Shown one piece after another: positions 9,101-17,126 of a stretch of DNA of 64,000 nucleotides (position 1 is its first letter; each line of letters starts with the position of its first letter). A model generated the notes under the pieces. It made no database searches. It worked only from the letters and a program-made list of their open reading frames with translations, and had not been told where the DNA came from. The stretch is taken from contig NZ_CP048751.1 of NCBI RefSeq assembly GCF_011064825.1, forward strand, positions 496,001-560,000, in the 5' to 3' direction. The DNA comes from Brevundimonas mediterranea (GTDB taxonomy: Bacteria > Pseudomonadota > Alphaproteobacteria > Caulobacterales > Caulobacteraceae). The position numbers were made by a program, and so were the translations under genes.

Positions 9101-9796
9101 TGATCCCGCCTCACCCCGTTTTTCCTGCGCCTCGCGCCAGGTCTTCAGCAGGGCTTGGCGCGAGGTGGGATAGCGCGCCTCCGTCACCTCGGCCTCGACG
9201 ATCCGGTCGGTGCGGAAACTGCGGAAATCCTGCCGCAGTTCGCACCAGGCCAGCAGCAGCCGGACCCGGTCGAAGAAGACCAGGGCGAAGGGCCAGACCA
9301 CTCGTTCCGACGCCGCCCCCGCCTCGTCGCGATAACACAGCCTCAGCCGCCGCTCGGTGCGGATCGCCTTCCTCAGCAGGGCGGGATCGACCAGATCGGT
9401 CGGAAAGGGCGCGCCCGGCACGACCAGCAGGGCCGAGGTCTCCATCTCGTCGCGCAGGTCCGGCGGCACCACCGCCGCGATCCGCGCCAGCGCGCCCAGC
9501 GCCGCCTCACGCATCCGCGCATCGGCCCGGTCGGCCACCCAGCGCGAGCCCAGCACCAGGGCCTCCACCTCCTCCGGCGTGAACATCAGCGGCGGCAGCA
9601 GAAAGCCTGGCTTCAGCACATAGCCGACCCCCGGCTCCCCCTCGATCGTCGCCCCCTGGGCCTGCAGGCTGGCGATGTCGCGATACAGGGTGCGCAGACT
9701 GACCCCCGTCTCCTCGGCCAGCGCACGGCCGCTGACCGGCCGGCGACGCCGCCGCAGGGCGTTCAGAAGATCGAGCAGGCGTTCGGACCGGGACAC
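9095..9796 (-). CDS. WYL-domain transcriptional regulator (YafY/DeoR type)
   Basis: Helix-turn-helix of the HTH_11 type at residues 1-55 (RSERLLDLLNALRRRRRPVS, ETGVSLRTLYRDIASLQ), followed by a WYL ligand-binding domain (IRTERRLRLCYRDEAG, VWPFALVFFDRVRLLLAWCE, DFRSFRTDRI). The start is GTG. Homologues are usually repressors that respond to a small molecule or nucleic acid. The flanking palindromes, one 20 bp before its start and one in front of the VOC gene, point to autoregulation plus control of the VOC gene. Confidence 0.88.
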   Translation of the reverse strand: MSRSERLLDLLNALRRRRRPVSGRALAEETGVSLRTLYRDIASLQAQGATIEGEPGVGYVLKPGFLLPPLMFTPEEVEALVLGSRWVADRADARMREAALGALARIAAVVPPDLRDEMETSALLVVPGAPFPTDLVDPALLRKAIRTERRLRLCYRDEAGAASERVVWPFALVFFDRVRLLLAWCELRQDFRSFRTDRIVEAEVTEARYPTSRQALLKTWREAQEKRGEAGSC

Positions 9797-9809
9797 GTCG
9801 CGATCCTAG

Positions 9810-10100
9810 CAGACCTGCTGCCAGAAAGCGGCAGCATCCATCTCTCTCAACCTCGTCGGGGGCGCCGACCACAACCCCTCCACCCGGGTCGAACGCCGCT
9901 TCACCGTCGCCGACTGGACCCGCGACGGCGAGGTCGTCACCATCCGCCACACCCTCCCCGCCTCGTCCACGCCCCGCTACATCCGCGTGCGCGGCACCAA
10001 CGGCGCCGAGCTTGAGCCCACGCCCGACACCGCCGGCGAAGACCCCTGGAGCGACCTGTGGTTCAACGCCAACCCGGTGTTCCTCACGCCGGAGGGGTGA
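9810..10100 (+). pseudogene. C-terminal remnant of a PHP/metallohydrolase-like protein
   Basis: An open frame from the stop at 9807 to the TGA at 10098-10100 has no start codon. It encodes NLVGGADHNPSTRVERRFTV, then GEVVTIRHTLP, PRYIRVRGTNGAELEP and GEDPWSDLWFNANPVFL. This pattern resembles the C-terminal end of large alphaproteobacterial PHP/CehA-like or phosphatase proteins (YIRVRG...PWSDLWF.NP). I recognise the ending only loosely, so the family name is tentative. The rest of the gene is missing, and the WYL promoter has been placed over the break. I call it a decayed gene end. Confidence 0.55.
9816..9836 (-). promoter_or_regulatory. Putative autoregulatory operator of the WYL gene
   Basis: Perfect inverted repeat TGCTGCC-N7-GGCAGCA. 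On the minus strand it is followed 7 bases later by TAGGAT, a plausible -10 just before the GTG start. The geometry copies the site before the VOC gene. Confidence 0.65.
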
Positions 10101-10415
10101 TGGTCGCGGGTCTCTTGTGCCCCCTCGCGCCCGGCGGGGTTGTGCAGGCGGACTTCGAAGTGTAAACGCCCCACCTCCGAAGACGAGAGACCCATGTTCA
10201 CCCACTACGTCCCCATGAATGCGCCCAAGGGCTTGGACCGACTGCCGGTCCAGGGCGAATGCGCATGCGTGAGGGGTAGGTAGGGAACGACCGGTCATCG
10301 ACTTCGGTTTTCCAGCAACCCCTCCCGCCACCGGCCGGAGGGGTTTCTTGTATCCGCAAGCGACGTCTCTCCGTCCGGTCCGGGAGGATCACAGACAGAG
10401 AAGGAGACGTCGGCC
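10101..10415. other. Gene-poor gap before rtcB: hairpins and a possible 29-codon frame
   Basis: This stretch continues the 619-bp gap between the WYL gene and rtcB. It holds an 8-bp inverted repeat, GGGTCTCT at 10108-10115 and AGAGACCC at 10186-10193. The second arm lies directly before an ATG at 10194 that opens a 29-residue frame (MFTHYVPMNAPKGLDRL to TAG at 10281-10283). A terminator follows at 10317. The layout could be a leader peptide or small-RNA unit, but nothing proves expression. Confidence 0.35.
10317..10349 (+). terminator. Terminator-like hairpin upstream of rtcB
   Basis: Perfect 9-bp stem AACCCCTCC/GGAGGGGTT with an 11-base GC-rich loop, followed by TCTTG. It lies 67 bp before rtcB and after the small frame at 10194-10283. 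It could be a terminator or an attenuator-like element. Confidence 0.6.
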
Positions 10416-11633
10416 ATGTCAGGCTATGACGTGATCGAAGGCTCGGGCGCGCCGATCAAGGCGTGGACCCGAGGGGTGCCCATCGAGGATGCGGCGCTGA
10501 AACAGCTGAAGAACGTGGCCTCGCTGCCGTTCATCCACAAACACGTCGCGGTCATGCCCGACGTGCACTGGGGCATGGGCGCGACGGTGGGGTCGGTGAT
10601 CCCGACCGTGGGGGCCATCATCCCGGCCGCCGTGGGCGTGGACATAGGCTGCGGCATGATGGCGGTGCGGACCTCGATCCGCGCCGAACACCTGCCCGAC
10701 GACCTGTCGGCCATCCGCTCCGCCATCGAGGCCGCCGTTCCGCACGGCCGCACCGACAATGGCGGGCGCAACGACAAGGGCGCCTGGGCCGCCGAACCAC
10801 CGGCCTCGGCCGTGACGCGCTGGGCCGATCTGAAGGCGGGTTATGACGCCGTGGTGGAAAAGCACCCTAAGGCGGCGCACCCGCGCGGCTTCGGCCACCT
10901 GGGCACCCTGGGCACGGGCAACCACTTCATCGAGCTGTGCCTCGACGAGGCGGGCGACGTGTGGGTGATGCTGCACTCCGGCTCGCGCGGCGTGGGCAAC
11001 CGGTTTGGGACCTATTTCATCGAACGGGCCAAGCACGAGATGCGTCGCTGGCACATCAACCTGCCCGACCAGGACCTGGCCTATTTCCCGGAAGGGACGG
11101 ACGGCTTCGTCGACTATGTGCGGGCGGTGTCGTGGGCGCAGAAGTACGCGCGCGCCAACCGCGAGGTGATGATGGACAGCGTGCTCGGGGTGCTGAAGGC
11201 CTTCTGGCCGGATCTGGAGACGACGCAGGAGGCGGTGAACTGCCACCACAACTACGTCTCGAAGGAGAAGCATTTCGGCAAGGACGTCTTCCTGACCCGC
11301 AAGGGGGCCGTGTCGGCCAAGGACGGCGAACTGGGCATCATCCCCGGCTCTATGGGGGCGAAGTCCTTCATCGTGCGCGGCAAGGGCAATGCGGACTCGT
11401 TCTGCACCTGCTCGCACGGCGCCGGTCGTGCCATGAGCCGGACCGAAGCCAAGCGCCGCTTCACGATCGAGGACCACGTCCGCGCCACCGAGGGCGTGGA
11501 ATGCCGCAAGGACGCCGAGGTGATCGACGAAACCCCGATGGCCTATAAGGACATCGACGCGGTCATCGCGGCCCAGACCGACCTGATCGAGGTCGTGCAC
11601 ACCCTGCGTCAGGTGGTGTGCGTCAAGGGATGA
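10416..11633 (+). CDS. rtcB: RNA-splicing ligase RtcB
   Basis: GTP- and Mn2+-dependent ligase joining RNA 2',3'-cyclic phosphate or 3'-phosphate ends to 5'-OH ends, used in RNA repair. Active-site residues match the family in order: D76 and C79 (GVDIGCGM), H170 (GTGNHFIE), H187 (HSGSRGVGN), H278 (CHHNYV) and the guanylated H334 (CSHGAGRAMSR). Its 405 residues match the E. coli length. AAGGAG lies 9 bp before the ATG. It lacks rtcA and the RtcR activator as neighbours, so it is an isolated copy here, probably expressed from the 10.3-kb gap. Confidence 0.95.
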   Translation: MSGYDVIEGSGAPIKAWTRGVPIEDAALKQLKNVASLPFIHKHVAVMPDVHWGMGATVGSVIPTVGAIIPAAVGVDIGCGMMAVRTSIRAEHLPDDLSAIRSAIEAAVPHGRTDNGGRNDKGAWAAEPPASAVTRWADLKAGYDAVVEKHPKAAHPRGFGHLGTLGTGNHFIELCLDEAGDVWVMLHSGSRGVGNRFGTYFIERAKHEMRRWHINLPDQDLAYFPEGTDGFVDYVRAVSWAQKYARANREVMMDSVLGVLKAFWPDLETTQEAVNCHHNYVSKEKHFGKDVFLTRKGAVSAKDGELGIIPGSMGAKSFIVRGKGNADSFCTCSHGAGRAMSRTEAKRRFTIEDHVRATEGVECRKDAEVIDETPMAYKDIDAVIAAQTDLIEVVHTLRQVVCVKG

Positions 11634-11637
11634 CGGG

Positions 11638-11669
11638 AGCCGGTTCCGCCGCAGGGTGGAGCCGGCTTT
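11638..11669 (+). terminator. Weak terminator after rtcB
   Basis: AGCCGG/CCGGCT stem, 18-base loop, then TTT, starting 5 bp after the rtcB stop codon. Confidence 0.4.
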
Positions 11670-11682
11670 CGTCGTTCTGAGC

Positions 11683-12078
11683 CTAGCGAGGCCAGCGACG
11701 CAAAGGCTCGCCCTTACTCAAGGCCACACTCTCCGCATCGCCCCTTTGAGCGTCGATCACATGCTCTGGCCCGAAGGGCAGTTCCACCCCGCGCCACAGC
11801 CGGTCGTTCTCGGCGATGCTCTCAGGTTCGTTGTCGAGAAGACCGAGGTATCGCCCTTCCACTCTCTCTGAAACGACGACCCACATCCGCTCCACGGTCT
11901 CTTGATCGCCCTCTTCGCCAGTTGTCCCAATGCTGAACAACAGCTTGGCGAAGTCACCGACAACCAAGGCGGTCCGTATCCGCTCATCCGGAATTTCAAA
12001 GCTGCCCGGAAACTCCAGATGACGTTCTTGGGCATCCAACAGCTGCCACCCGTCATCTTCGATTGTCGGCCCTCGCAT
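11683..12078 (-). CDS. Conserved hypothetical protein, DUF2314-like
   Basis: 131-residue soluble acidic protein with no signal peptide. The pattern FEIPDERIRTALVVGDFAKL, then ERMWVVV, YLGLLDNEP and GVELPFGPEHV resembles DUF2314/DUF2185-type small domains, some of which occur as immunity-like proteins. The assignment is by eye only. GAGGGGA precedes the ATG. It starts 22 bp after the HxlR gene and may share its transcript, which would make it a regulator-controlled gene. No toxin gene is adjacent. Confidence 0.5.
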   Translation of the reverse strand: MRGPTIEDDGWQLLDAQERHLEFPGSFEIPDERIRTALVVGDFAKLLFSIGTTGEEGDQETVERMWVVVSERVEGRYLGLLDNEPESIAENDRLWRGVELPFGPEHVIDAQRGDAESVALSKGEPLRRWPR

Positions 12079-12100
12079 TTCGTCCCCTCGGGCGAATTCC

Positions 12101-12589
12101 TTAAGCCGCTTCTTTCGGCATCACATCCCCCACCGTTGGACGGTTCTCCGCGCGCGTCAGCACGATCTCCCTCGGCTTGACGATCTCGCCGCAGCAGCCG
12201 CAGGCGATGCGCGGCGTAAGCGTATGGCCGCAGGTCGAGTGGACCATTTCGATGCCGCAGTCGGTCTCGCCATAGACGTGTTTGGCGCCCCAGCCGTGCA
12301 GGGTCACCAGCACCCCGTACAGGTCCTTGCCCTTGGCGGTCAGCACATATTCGTTGCGCGGCGGCCGCTCGGAATAGGGGCGCGGCTCCAGCACCCCGTG
12401 CTGGACCAGGCTTTTCAGCCGCGCGGCCAGGACGTTGCGCGCCACGCCCAGATTGTCCTGCCACTGTTCGAACCGGCGCACCCCGTTGAAGGCGTCGCGG
12501 ATGACCAGCAGGGTCCACGGATCACCGATCACCTCCAGCGTGGCGGCGATGGAGCAGCTTTGGCGGCTGTAGTCTGCGGTGCGTCCCAT
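12101..12589 (-). CDS. HxlR-family transcriptional regulator
   Basis: 162-residue winged-helix regulator with the HxlR signature: CSIAATLEVIGDPWTLLVIR, RRFEQWQDNLGVARNVLAAR, then PRPYSERPPRNEYVLTAKG. A C-terminal extension has four cysteines in a zinc-ribbon-like arrangement (CGHTL then ACGCCGE), common in a subset of the family. An inverted repeat TTGGCAA-N5-TTGCCAA sits 29 bp upstream. A DUF2314-like gene follows in the same direction. The effector is unknown. Confidence 0.88.
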   Translation of the reverse strand: MGRTADYSRQSCSIAATLEVIGDPWTLLVIRDAFNGVRRFEQWQDNLGVARNVLAARLKSLVQHGVLEPRPYSERPPRNEYVLTAKGKDLYGVLVTLHGWGAKHVYGETDCGIEMVHSTCGHTLTPRIACGCCGEIVKPREIVLTRAENRPTVGDVMPKEAA

Positions 12590-12617
12590 GCGACAAAAGT
12601 GACCCCGCGTCAGCCGC

Positions 12618-12636
12618 TTGGCAAGAGGGTTGCCAA
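12618..12636 (-). promoter_or_regulatory. Putative HxlR operator
   Basis: Perfect 7-bp inverted repeat TTGGCAA-GAGGG-TTGCCAA at 12618-12636, with a third TTGGCAA half site at 12662-12668. It lies 29-47 bp upstream of the HxlR start codon, where promoter elements are expected, so autoregulation is likely. Confidence 0.6.
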
Positions 12637-12802
12637 ACCGAACCCGCTAAGTCAGTCTTGTTTGGCAACGGACTGACGGACCTCCCGGTTCGCCGACCTT
12701 GTTCCTTTGACTGGCGGAGGGCTCTGCGCTCAAGTCGCGAAGCGTAGCGCAACTTGAGAACTAGCCTTCCGCCTCTTCTTCGCCTGACGCAGGATCGCGC
12801 CC

Positions 12803-13660
12803 ATGGCCCATATGACGACTCCCATCTCCCTCGACGCCGCCCTGGCCTTCCACACCCTGGACGACGGCGGCCTGTCGGCGCCCGTGCCCGGTCATTTCTC
12901 CAACGGCCCTTCCGGCATGGCGCCGGAGAAGGGCTTCCCCTTCGGCGGCCTGCTGGCGGCCCTGTGCGCCCAGTCAATGCGTCGGGGCCTGTCCCTGACC
13001 GCGCCGCTGCGCACCCTGTCGGTCCAGTATCTGTCGGCGGCCCGGTTCGGTGAACAGGTCGCCTTTCGTCCGCGCCTGCTGCGCGGCGGCCGCAATGTCA
13101 TCTATGCGGCGGTCGAGGCGGAACAGGACGGCCGCATGACCCATCACGCCACCGGGACCTATGGACTGGACGGCGACACCACGCCCCTGACCCCGCTTCA
13201 TCTGCCGCCGCCCCCGCTGGACAGCCTGAACCCCGCCGCCACCATCCAGGGGCCGATGTCGCCACACTTCGCCCAGCACGTCGAGTACCGGTTCGACGGC
13301 GGCCCCAACATCCTGGGCGGCAATAGGGGCAAGCCGGTGATCGAGCGCACCTGGATGCGGATGGCCGACCGACGGCCGCTGGACGAGGTCGGGCTCTGCT
13401 ATCTGCTGGACGCCCTCTATCCCCCGGCCTGGACCGCCTCCTCCACGCCCGCGCCCATGACCACCGTCGATCTGCGCATCGACATCCTGACCGACCCGAC
13501 GCCTGAAACAGCGCCCGAGGGCTGGGCCTTCTTCGAGTTCCGGATGCTGGACCTCGGCCTGGGCTGGACAGTGGACGAGGCGACCGCCTGGGGCGCGGAC
13601 GGAACCCCGCTGGCCATCGCGCGACAGCGGCGCAAACTGCTCCCCCAACGCACGGCCTGA
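12803..13660 (+). CDS. Acyl-CoA thioesterase family protein (double hotdog)
   Basis: 285-residue TesB-like thioesterase that should hydrolyse acyl-CoA. Both hotdog halves are visible: GFPFGGLLAALCAQSMRRGL and LRTLSVQYLSAARFG in the first, ERTWMRMADRRPLDEVGLCY and the C-terminal WTVDEATAWGADGTPLAIAR in the second. M4 (12812) is an alternative start. A stem at 12729-12758 (CTCAAGT/ACTTGAG) lies upstream and may form a hairpin. Substrate chain length is not predictable. Confidence 0.8.
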   Translation: MAHMTTPISLDAALAFHTLDDGGLSAPVPGHFSNGPSGMAPEKGFPFGGLLAALCAQSMRRGLSLTAPLRTLSVQYLSAARFGEQVAFRPRLLRGGRNVIYAAVEAEQDGRMTHHATGTYGLDGDTTPLTPLHLPPPPLDSLNPAATIQGPMSPHFAQHVEYRFDGGPNILGGNRGKPVIERTWMRMADRRPLDEVGLCYLLDALYPPAWTASSTPAPMTTVDLRIDILTDPTPETAPEGWAFFEFRMLDLGLGWTVDEATAWGADGTPLAIARQRRKLLPQRTA

Positions 13661-13727
13661 CCCGGCGACGGTCAGGCCCTGTTCACCATTCGGCTGTAGG
13701 CTCCACATATCACGAGAGACTCCTCCG

Positions 13728-14003
13728 ATGACCGACCGCCGCCCCCTGCGCGCCGCCGCACTCCCCGTCCTGCTGGGGGCAGCCCTGCTACTCCAGGGCT
13801 GCGTCGTCGGCGCCGTGGTCGGCGGAACCGCCGCCGTCGTGGGCGGCACGGCCAAGGCCACCGGCGCGGTCGTCGGCGCCGGCTTCGACGCCGTCACCAA
13901 CTCCGACGAGGAAACCCGCGCCCGCCGCGAACGCGAACAGCGCGAGTACGAGCGCGACCAACGTCGCTGCGAACAACGGCAGCGTCAGGGCAAGAGCTGC
14001 TGA
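13728..14003 (+). CDS. Small glycine-rich lipoprotein
   Basis: 91 residues with a signal peptide ending in a lipobox (LLLQGC). The mature part has a glycine/valine-rich zipper-like stretch (VVGAVVGGTAAVVGGTAKAT) and then a charged helical tail (RARREREQREYERDQRRCEQ). It is probably membrane-anchored in the cell envelope. The specific function is unknown. GAGAGACTCCTCC precedes the ATG. Confidence 0.7.
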   Translation: MTDRRPLRAAALPVLLGAALLLQGCVVGAVVGGTAAVVGGTAKATGAVVGAGFDAVTNSDEETRARREREQREYERDQRRCEQRQRQGKSC

Positions 14004-14069
14004 CAGGCTGAGCCACACAGCCTCATTCGGCCCCTGCGCGGGCGGGAGAGGTCGTGATACGGTCCTCAT

Positions 14070-14762
14070 ATGACCCCGACCGTCCTGATCCCCGGCCTCG
14101 CCTGCACGGCCGAAATGTTCACTGCCCAGACCGTCGCCCTGTGGCCCCACGGACCCGTCACCGTCGCCTCGACCCTGGAGGGCGAAACCATCGCCGCCAT
14201 GGCCGCCGCCATCCTGCGCGACGCCCCGCCGCGCTTCGCGCTCGGCGGCATCTCCATGGGCGGCTATATCGCCATGGAGATCCTGCGCCAGGCGCCGGAA
14301 CGAGTCATGAAACTGGCCCTGCTCAACACCTCGGCCCGTGCAGACACCCCTGAACAGATCGAGGCCCGACGCCTGCTTATCGAACGGGTCCGGAACGGCG
14401 AACTGGAAGCGGTCCTCGCCCAGGTCACGCCCAACCTGCTTCACCCCGCCCATCGCGACCGTCAGGATCTGATCGACATCCAGATCCGCATGGGCCGCGA
14501 TGTCGGATCAGACGGTTTCATCCGCCAGGAAGCCGCGATCACAAAACGGATCGACTCTCGGCCACACCTCGCCGCCATCAGGGTCCCGACCCTCGTCCTC
14601 GTCGGCGACCGCGACCCGCTGACCCCGCCGGACCGCGCCCGGGAAATCGCCGACGCCATCCCTGACGCGAGCCTCGCCATCATCCCCGACTGCGGCCACG
14701 CCTCGACGCTGGAGCAGCCCAAGGCGGTCAATGCGGCGCTGGCGGAGTGGGCCTCCGCCTGA
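14070..14762 (+). CDS. Alpha/beta hydrolase
   Basis: 230-residue alpha/beta-hydrolase fold enzyme. The nucleophile elbow is GISMGG (residues 70-75), the acid is in LVLVGDRDPLTPP and the histidine in IPDCGHASTLEQP. The N-terminal oxyanion segment is VLIPGLACTAEMF. The size and ending match small esterase/lactonase-like hydrolases. Substrate unknown; not obviously operonic with its neighbours. Confidence 0.85.
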   Translation: MTPTVLIPGLACTAEMFTAQTVALWPHGPVTVASTLEGETIAAMAAAILRDAPPRFALGGISMGGYIAMEILRQAPERVMKLALLNTSARADTPEQIEARRLLIERVRNGELEAVLAQVTPNLLHPAHRDRQDLIDIQIRMGRDVGSDGFIRQEAAITKRIDSRPHLAAIRVPTLVLVGDRDPLTPPDRAREIADAIPDASLAIIPDCGHASTLEQPKAVNAALAEWASA

Positions 14763-14872
14763 GGCGCTCCGTCGGCTGCAGCCCTGGCGATGGCGCCCGC
14801 TTTCGATTTAATCGATTGCACCCTCGCGTTGTCTGCGGATATCCAGAACAGGGGACATTGTAGGGGGACAGT

Positions 14873-16036
14873 TTGACCGACATCACCGAAGACGCGCCGA
14901 CTCTGGCGCGTCCGCTTCATGACGCCTTGGGTCCAATTTCCGACCCGGACGAAGGCGCCGAGACCCTGGTCTTCTCCACCACGCTCCAGCCGTCGAAATT
15001 CCTGGGCCTCAGCCTGAAGAACGGCCTGCTGAACATCGTGACCCTGACCCTCTGGCGGTTCTGGGGCAAGACCGAGGTGCGTCGCCGCGTCTGGAGCGGC
15101 GTCCGGCTGAACGACGAGGCCTTCGAATACACCGGTCGCGGGGTCGAACTGTTCGTCGGCTTCCTGCTGGCCCTGGTCGTCCTGGGCGCGCCCTTGTTGC
15201 TGGTGGTCTTCGCCGGACAGTTCCTTCACCCAGCCCTATTTGGGCTGATGCTCATGCCCCTCTATCTGTTCATCTACTGGCTCTGGGGCTTCGGCGTCTT
15301 CAGCGCCTTCCGCTATATGGCCAGCCGCACCACCTGGCGCGGCATCCGATTCCGGCTCACGGGGTCCGCCGCCATCTACGGCGTCAACTTCCTTGGCTAT
15401 CTGCTGCTTTCCAGCATCACCCTGGGCTGGTTCTGGCCGACCGCCGAGCGCAAGCTGTCGGAATCCCTTTGGGACGGACTGCGCTTCGGCGACCGCCGCC
15501 TGGCCTTCCGCATTGGTCGCGCCGAAAAGAAGGGCGTCTACGGCGCCTACGCCATCGGCTGGTTCGGCACGGCAGTGAGCTATATCCTGTTGGTTGTCGT
15601 CGTAAGCGGAGTGGCGTTCGCCCATCTCCAGGCTGAACCCGCTCCGACGCCCGATACGCCCGTACCGCCCGATGTTGTGGTCTTGCTCGGCGTCTATGCC
15701 GCCATGGCGGTTCTGGCGCCGATCTTCCTGCTGGTCTGGGCGCCCTACAAAGCCGCCATGCTGCGTTCGGTCGCCCATGGCGTGACGATGGACAGCGCCG
15801 GCTTCGTGCTGAACGTGAAGGCTCTGCCCCTGTGGTGGCTGACGGTCAGCAACATGTTCCTGATAATCGTCACCCTGGGCTTCCTCATGCCCTGGGCCCA
15901 GGCCCGGACGGCGCGCTTCCTGGTCCAGCGGCTGAAGTCGGCCGGCAAGGCCAAGGTCGGGCTGGCGCACCAGACCGGCCGCGGCCCCGGCTCGGGCGAA
16001 GGCCTGGCCGACGCCTTCGGCTTCTCGGCCATCTGA
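14873..16036 (+). CDS. DUF898 (YjgN-like) multi-pass membrane protein
   Basis: 387-residue inner-membrane protein with two related halves, each with the DUF898 pattern (FLGLSLKNGLLNIVTLTLWR, WGKTEVRRRVW; later LPLWWLTVSNMFLIIVTLGF, PWAQARTARF). Six or more hydrophobic segments are visible. The start is TTG with a very good ribosome site (TAGGGGGACAG). The M48 protease gene follows after 1 bp, a pairing that suggests joint work in membrane protein quality control. Function not established. Confidence 0.8.
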   Translation: MTDITEDAPTLARPLHDALGPISDPDEGAETLVFSTTLQPSKFLGLSLKNGLLNIVTLTLWRFWGKTEVRRRVWSGVRLNDEAFEYTGRGVELFVGFLLALVVLGAPLLLVVFAGQFLHPALFGLMLMPLYLFIYWLWGFGVFSAFRYMASRTTWRGIRFRLTGSAAIYGVNFLGYLLLSSITLGWFWPTAERKLSESLWDGLRFGDRRLAFRIGRAEKKGVYGAYAIGWFGTAVSYILLVVVVSGVAFAHLQAEPAPTPDTPVPPDVVVLLGVYAAMAVLAPIFLLVWAPYKAAMLRSVAHGVTMDSAGFVLNVKALPLWWLTVSNMFLIIVTLGFLMPWAQARTARFLVQRLKSAGKAKVGLAHQTGRGPGSGEGLADAFGFSAI

Positions 16037-16037
16037 G

Positions 16038-17126
16038 ATGGACGGCCGCTTCTACGACGGCGAGAGTGCCCGATCTCTTCCGGTCGTCGTCTCCGTGGAC
16101 GCGGAGGCCGTCATCCTGTCGGTCGACGGCCAGGAGCGCCGCTGGCCGGCCAAGGGCCTGTCGGTGGCGTTCGAGGCGAACGAGGCCCGCCTGTCGCACA
16201 GCGCCGAGCTGGACGCCCGGCTGGTCGTGTCCCGATCCGACTGGACCCTGGCGGGCGGTCTGCTGGCCAAACAGACCGCCCGCCGCGACCGCTCGCGCGA
16301 GCGACGCCTGGCCGTGGCCCTCGCCGTCGTGGCGGCGGCCGTGACCGGCTTCGTCTTCATCGGCATACCGGCCCTGTCGGGTCCGCTCGCCCGGGCGACG
16401 CCGGTCGAATACGAGCGCAACATGGGTCGAAACTTCGACCTGCAGATGAGCGCCCTCTTCCCCAGCTGCGAGGGCGAGGCGGGCCAGGCCGCCCTCCAGA
16501 CCATGACCGACCGGCTGGCCTCCAACGCGGACACCGTGTTCGACATCCGCATCCGCGCCGTCCAGGCGCCGATGATCAACGCCTTCGCCCTGCCCGGCGG
16601 CTCCATAGTCGTCACCGACGACCTGATCCGCGCGGCCGACACCCCCGACGAGGTCGCGGCCGTGGTCGCCCACGAGATCGCCCATGTCGAGAAGCGACAC
16701 GTCATGCAGGCGGTGTGGCGCAGCCTGGGACTGGGCCTGATCCTCGACGCCGTGGTCGGCGGCGGCTCCGGCGCGGGCCAGCAGGCGGTGATCCTGGCCG
16801 GTCAGGCGACCGACCTCAGCTACGGCCGCGCGGCCGAACACGAAGCCGACGAACGGGGCCGCGCGCTCCTGCACGACGCCGGTTTCAGTTCAAAGGGCAT
16901 GGCCGCCTTCTTCGACCGACTGTCGAAGATGGAGGATCAGAAGCTGGCCGAGGCGGCCGAGTTCGCCGCCACCCACCCCGCCTCCGGCCGTCGCGCCCGC
17001 GAGGCGCGCGAGGCGGAACGCCCCGGCGCCCCCGCCCTGTCCGCCGAGGACTGGCGTAAGGTCAAATCGGCCTGCAAGGCGGAAGACCCGACGCTTCGCG
17101 TGATCCGCCGCAATCTGGGCCTATAG
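16038..17126 (+). CDS. M48-family metalloprotease, membrane-anchored
   Basis: 362-residue zinc protease. The zinc motif HEIAH lies in AAVVAHEIAHVEKRH, and the third ligand lies in AAEHEADERG. One transmembrane helix precedes the catalytic domain (LAVALAVVAAAVTGFVFIGI), and the first 90 residues form a cytoplasmic domain. It resembles the Oma1/BepA/YcaL group of membrane or periplasmic proteases that degrade misfolded envelope proteins. It starts 1 bp after the DUF898 gene, so the two are translationally coupled. Confidence 0.88.
   Translation: MDGRFYDGESARSLPVVVSVDAEAVILSVDGQERRWPAKGLSVAFEANEARLSHSAELDARLVVSRSDWTLAGGLLAKQTARRDRSRERRLAVALAVVAAAVTGFVFIGIPALSGPLARATPVEYERNMGRNFDLQMSALFPSCEGEAGQAALQTMTDRLASNADTVFDIRIRAVQAPMINAFALPGGSIVVTDDLIRAADTPDEVAAVVAHEIAHVEKRHVMQAVWRSLGLGLILDAVVGGGSGAGQQAVILAGQATDLSYGRAAEHEADERGRALLHDAGFSSKGMAAFFDRLSKMEDQKLAEAAEFAATHPASGRRAREAREAERPGAPALSAEDWRKVKSACKAEDPTLRVIRRNLGL

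Noticed and set aside
10101..10165. A 21-codon frame beginning at 10100
   Set aside because: It starts inside the stop of the decayed gene, has no ribosome site and no conserved feature; likely chance.
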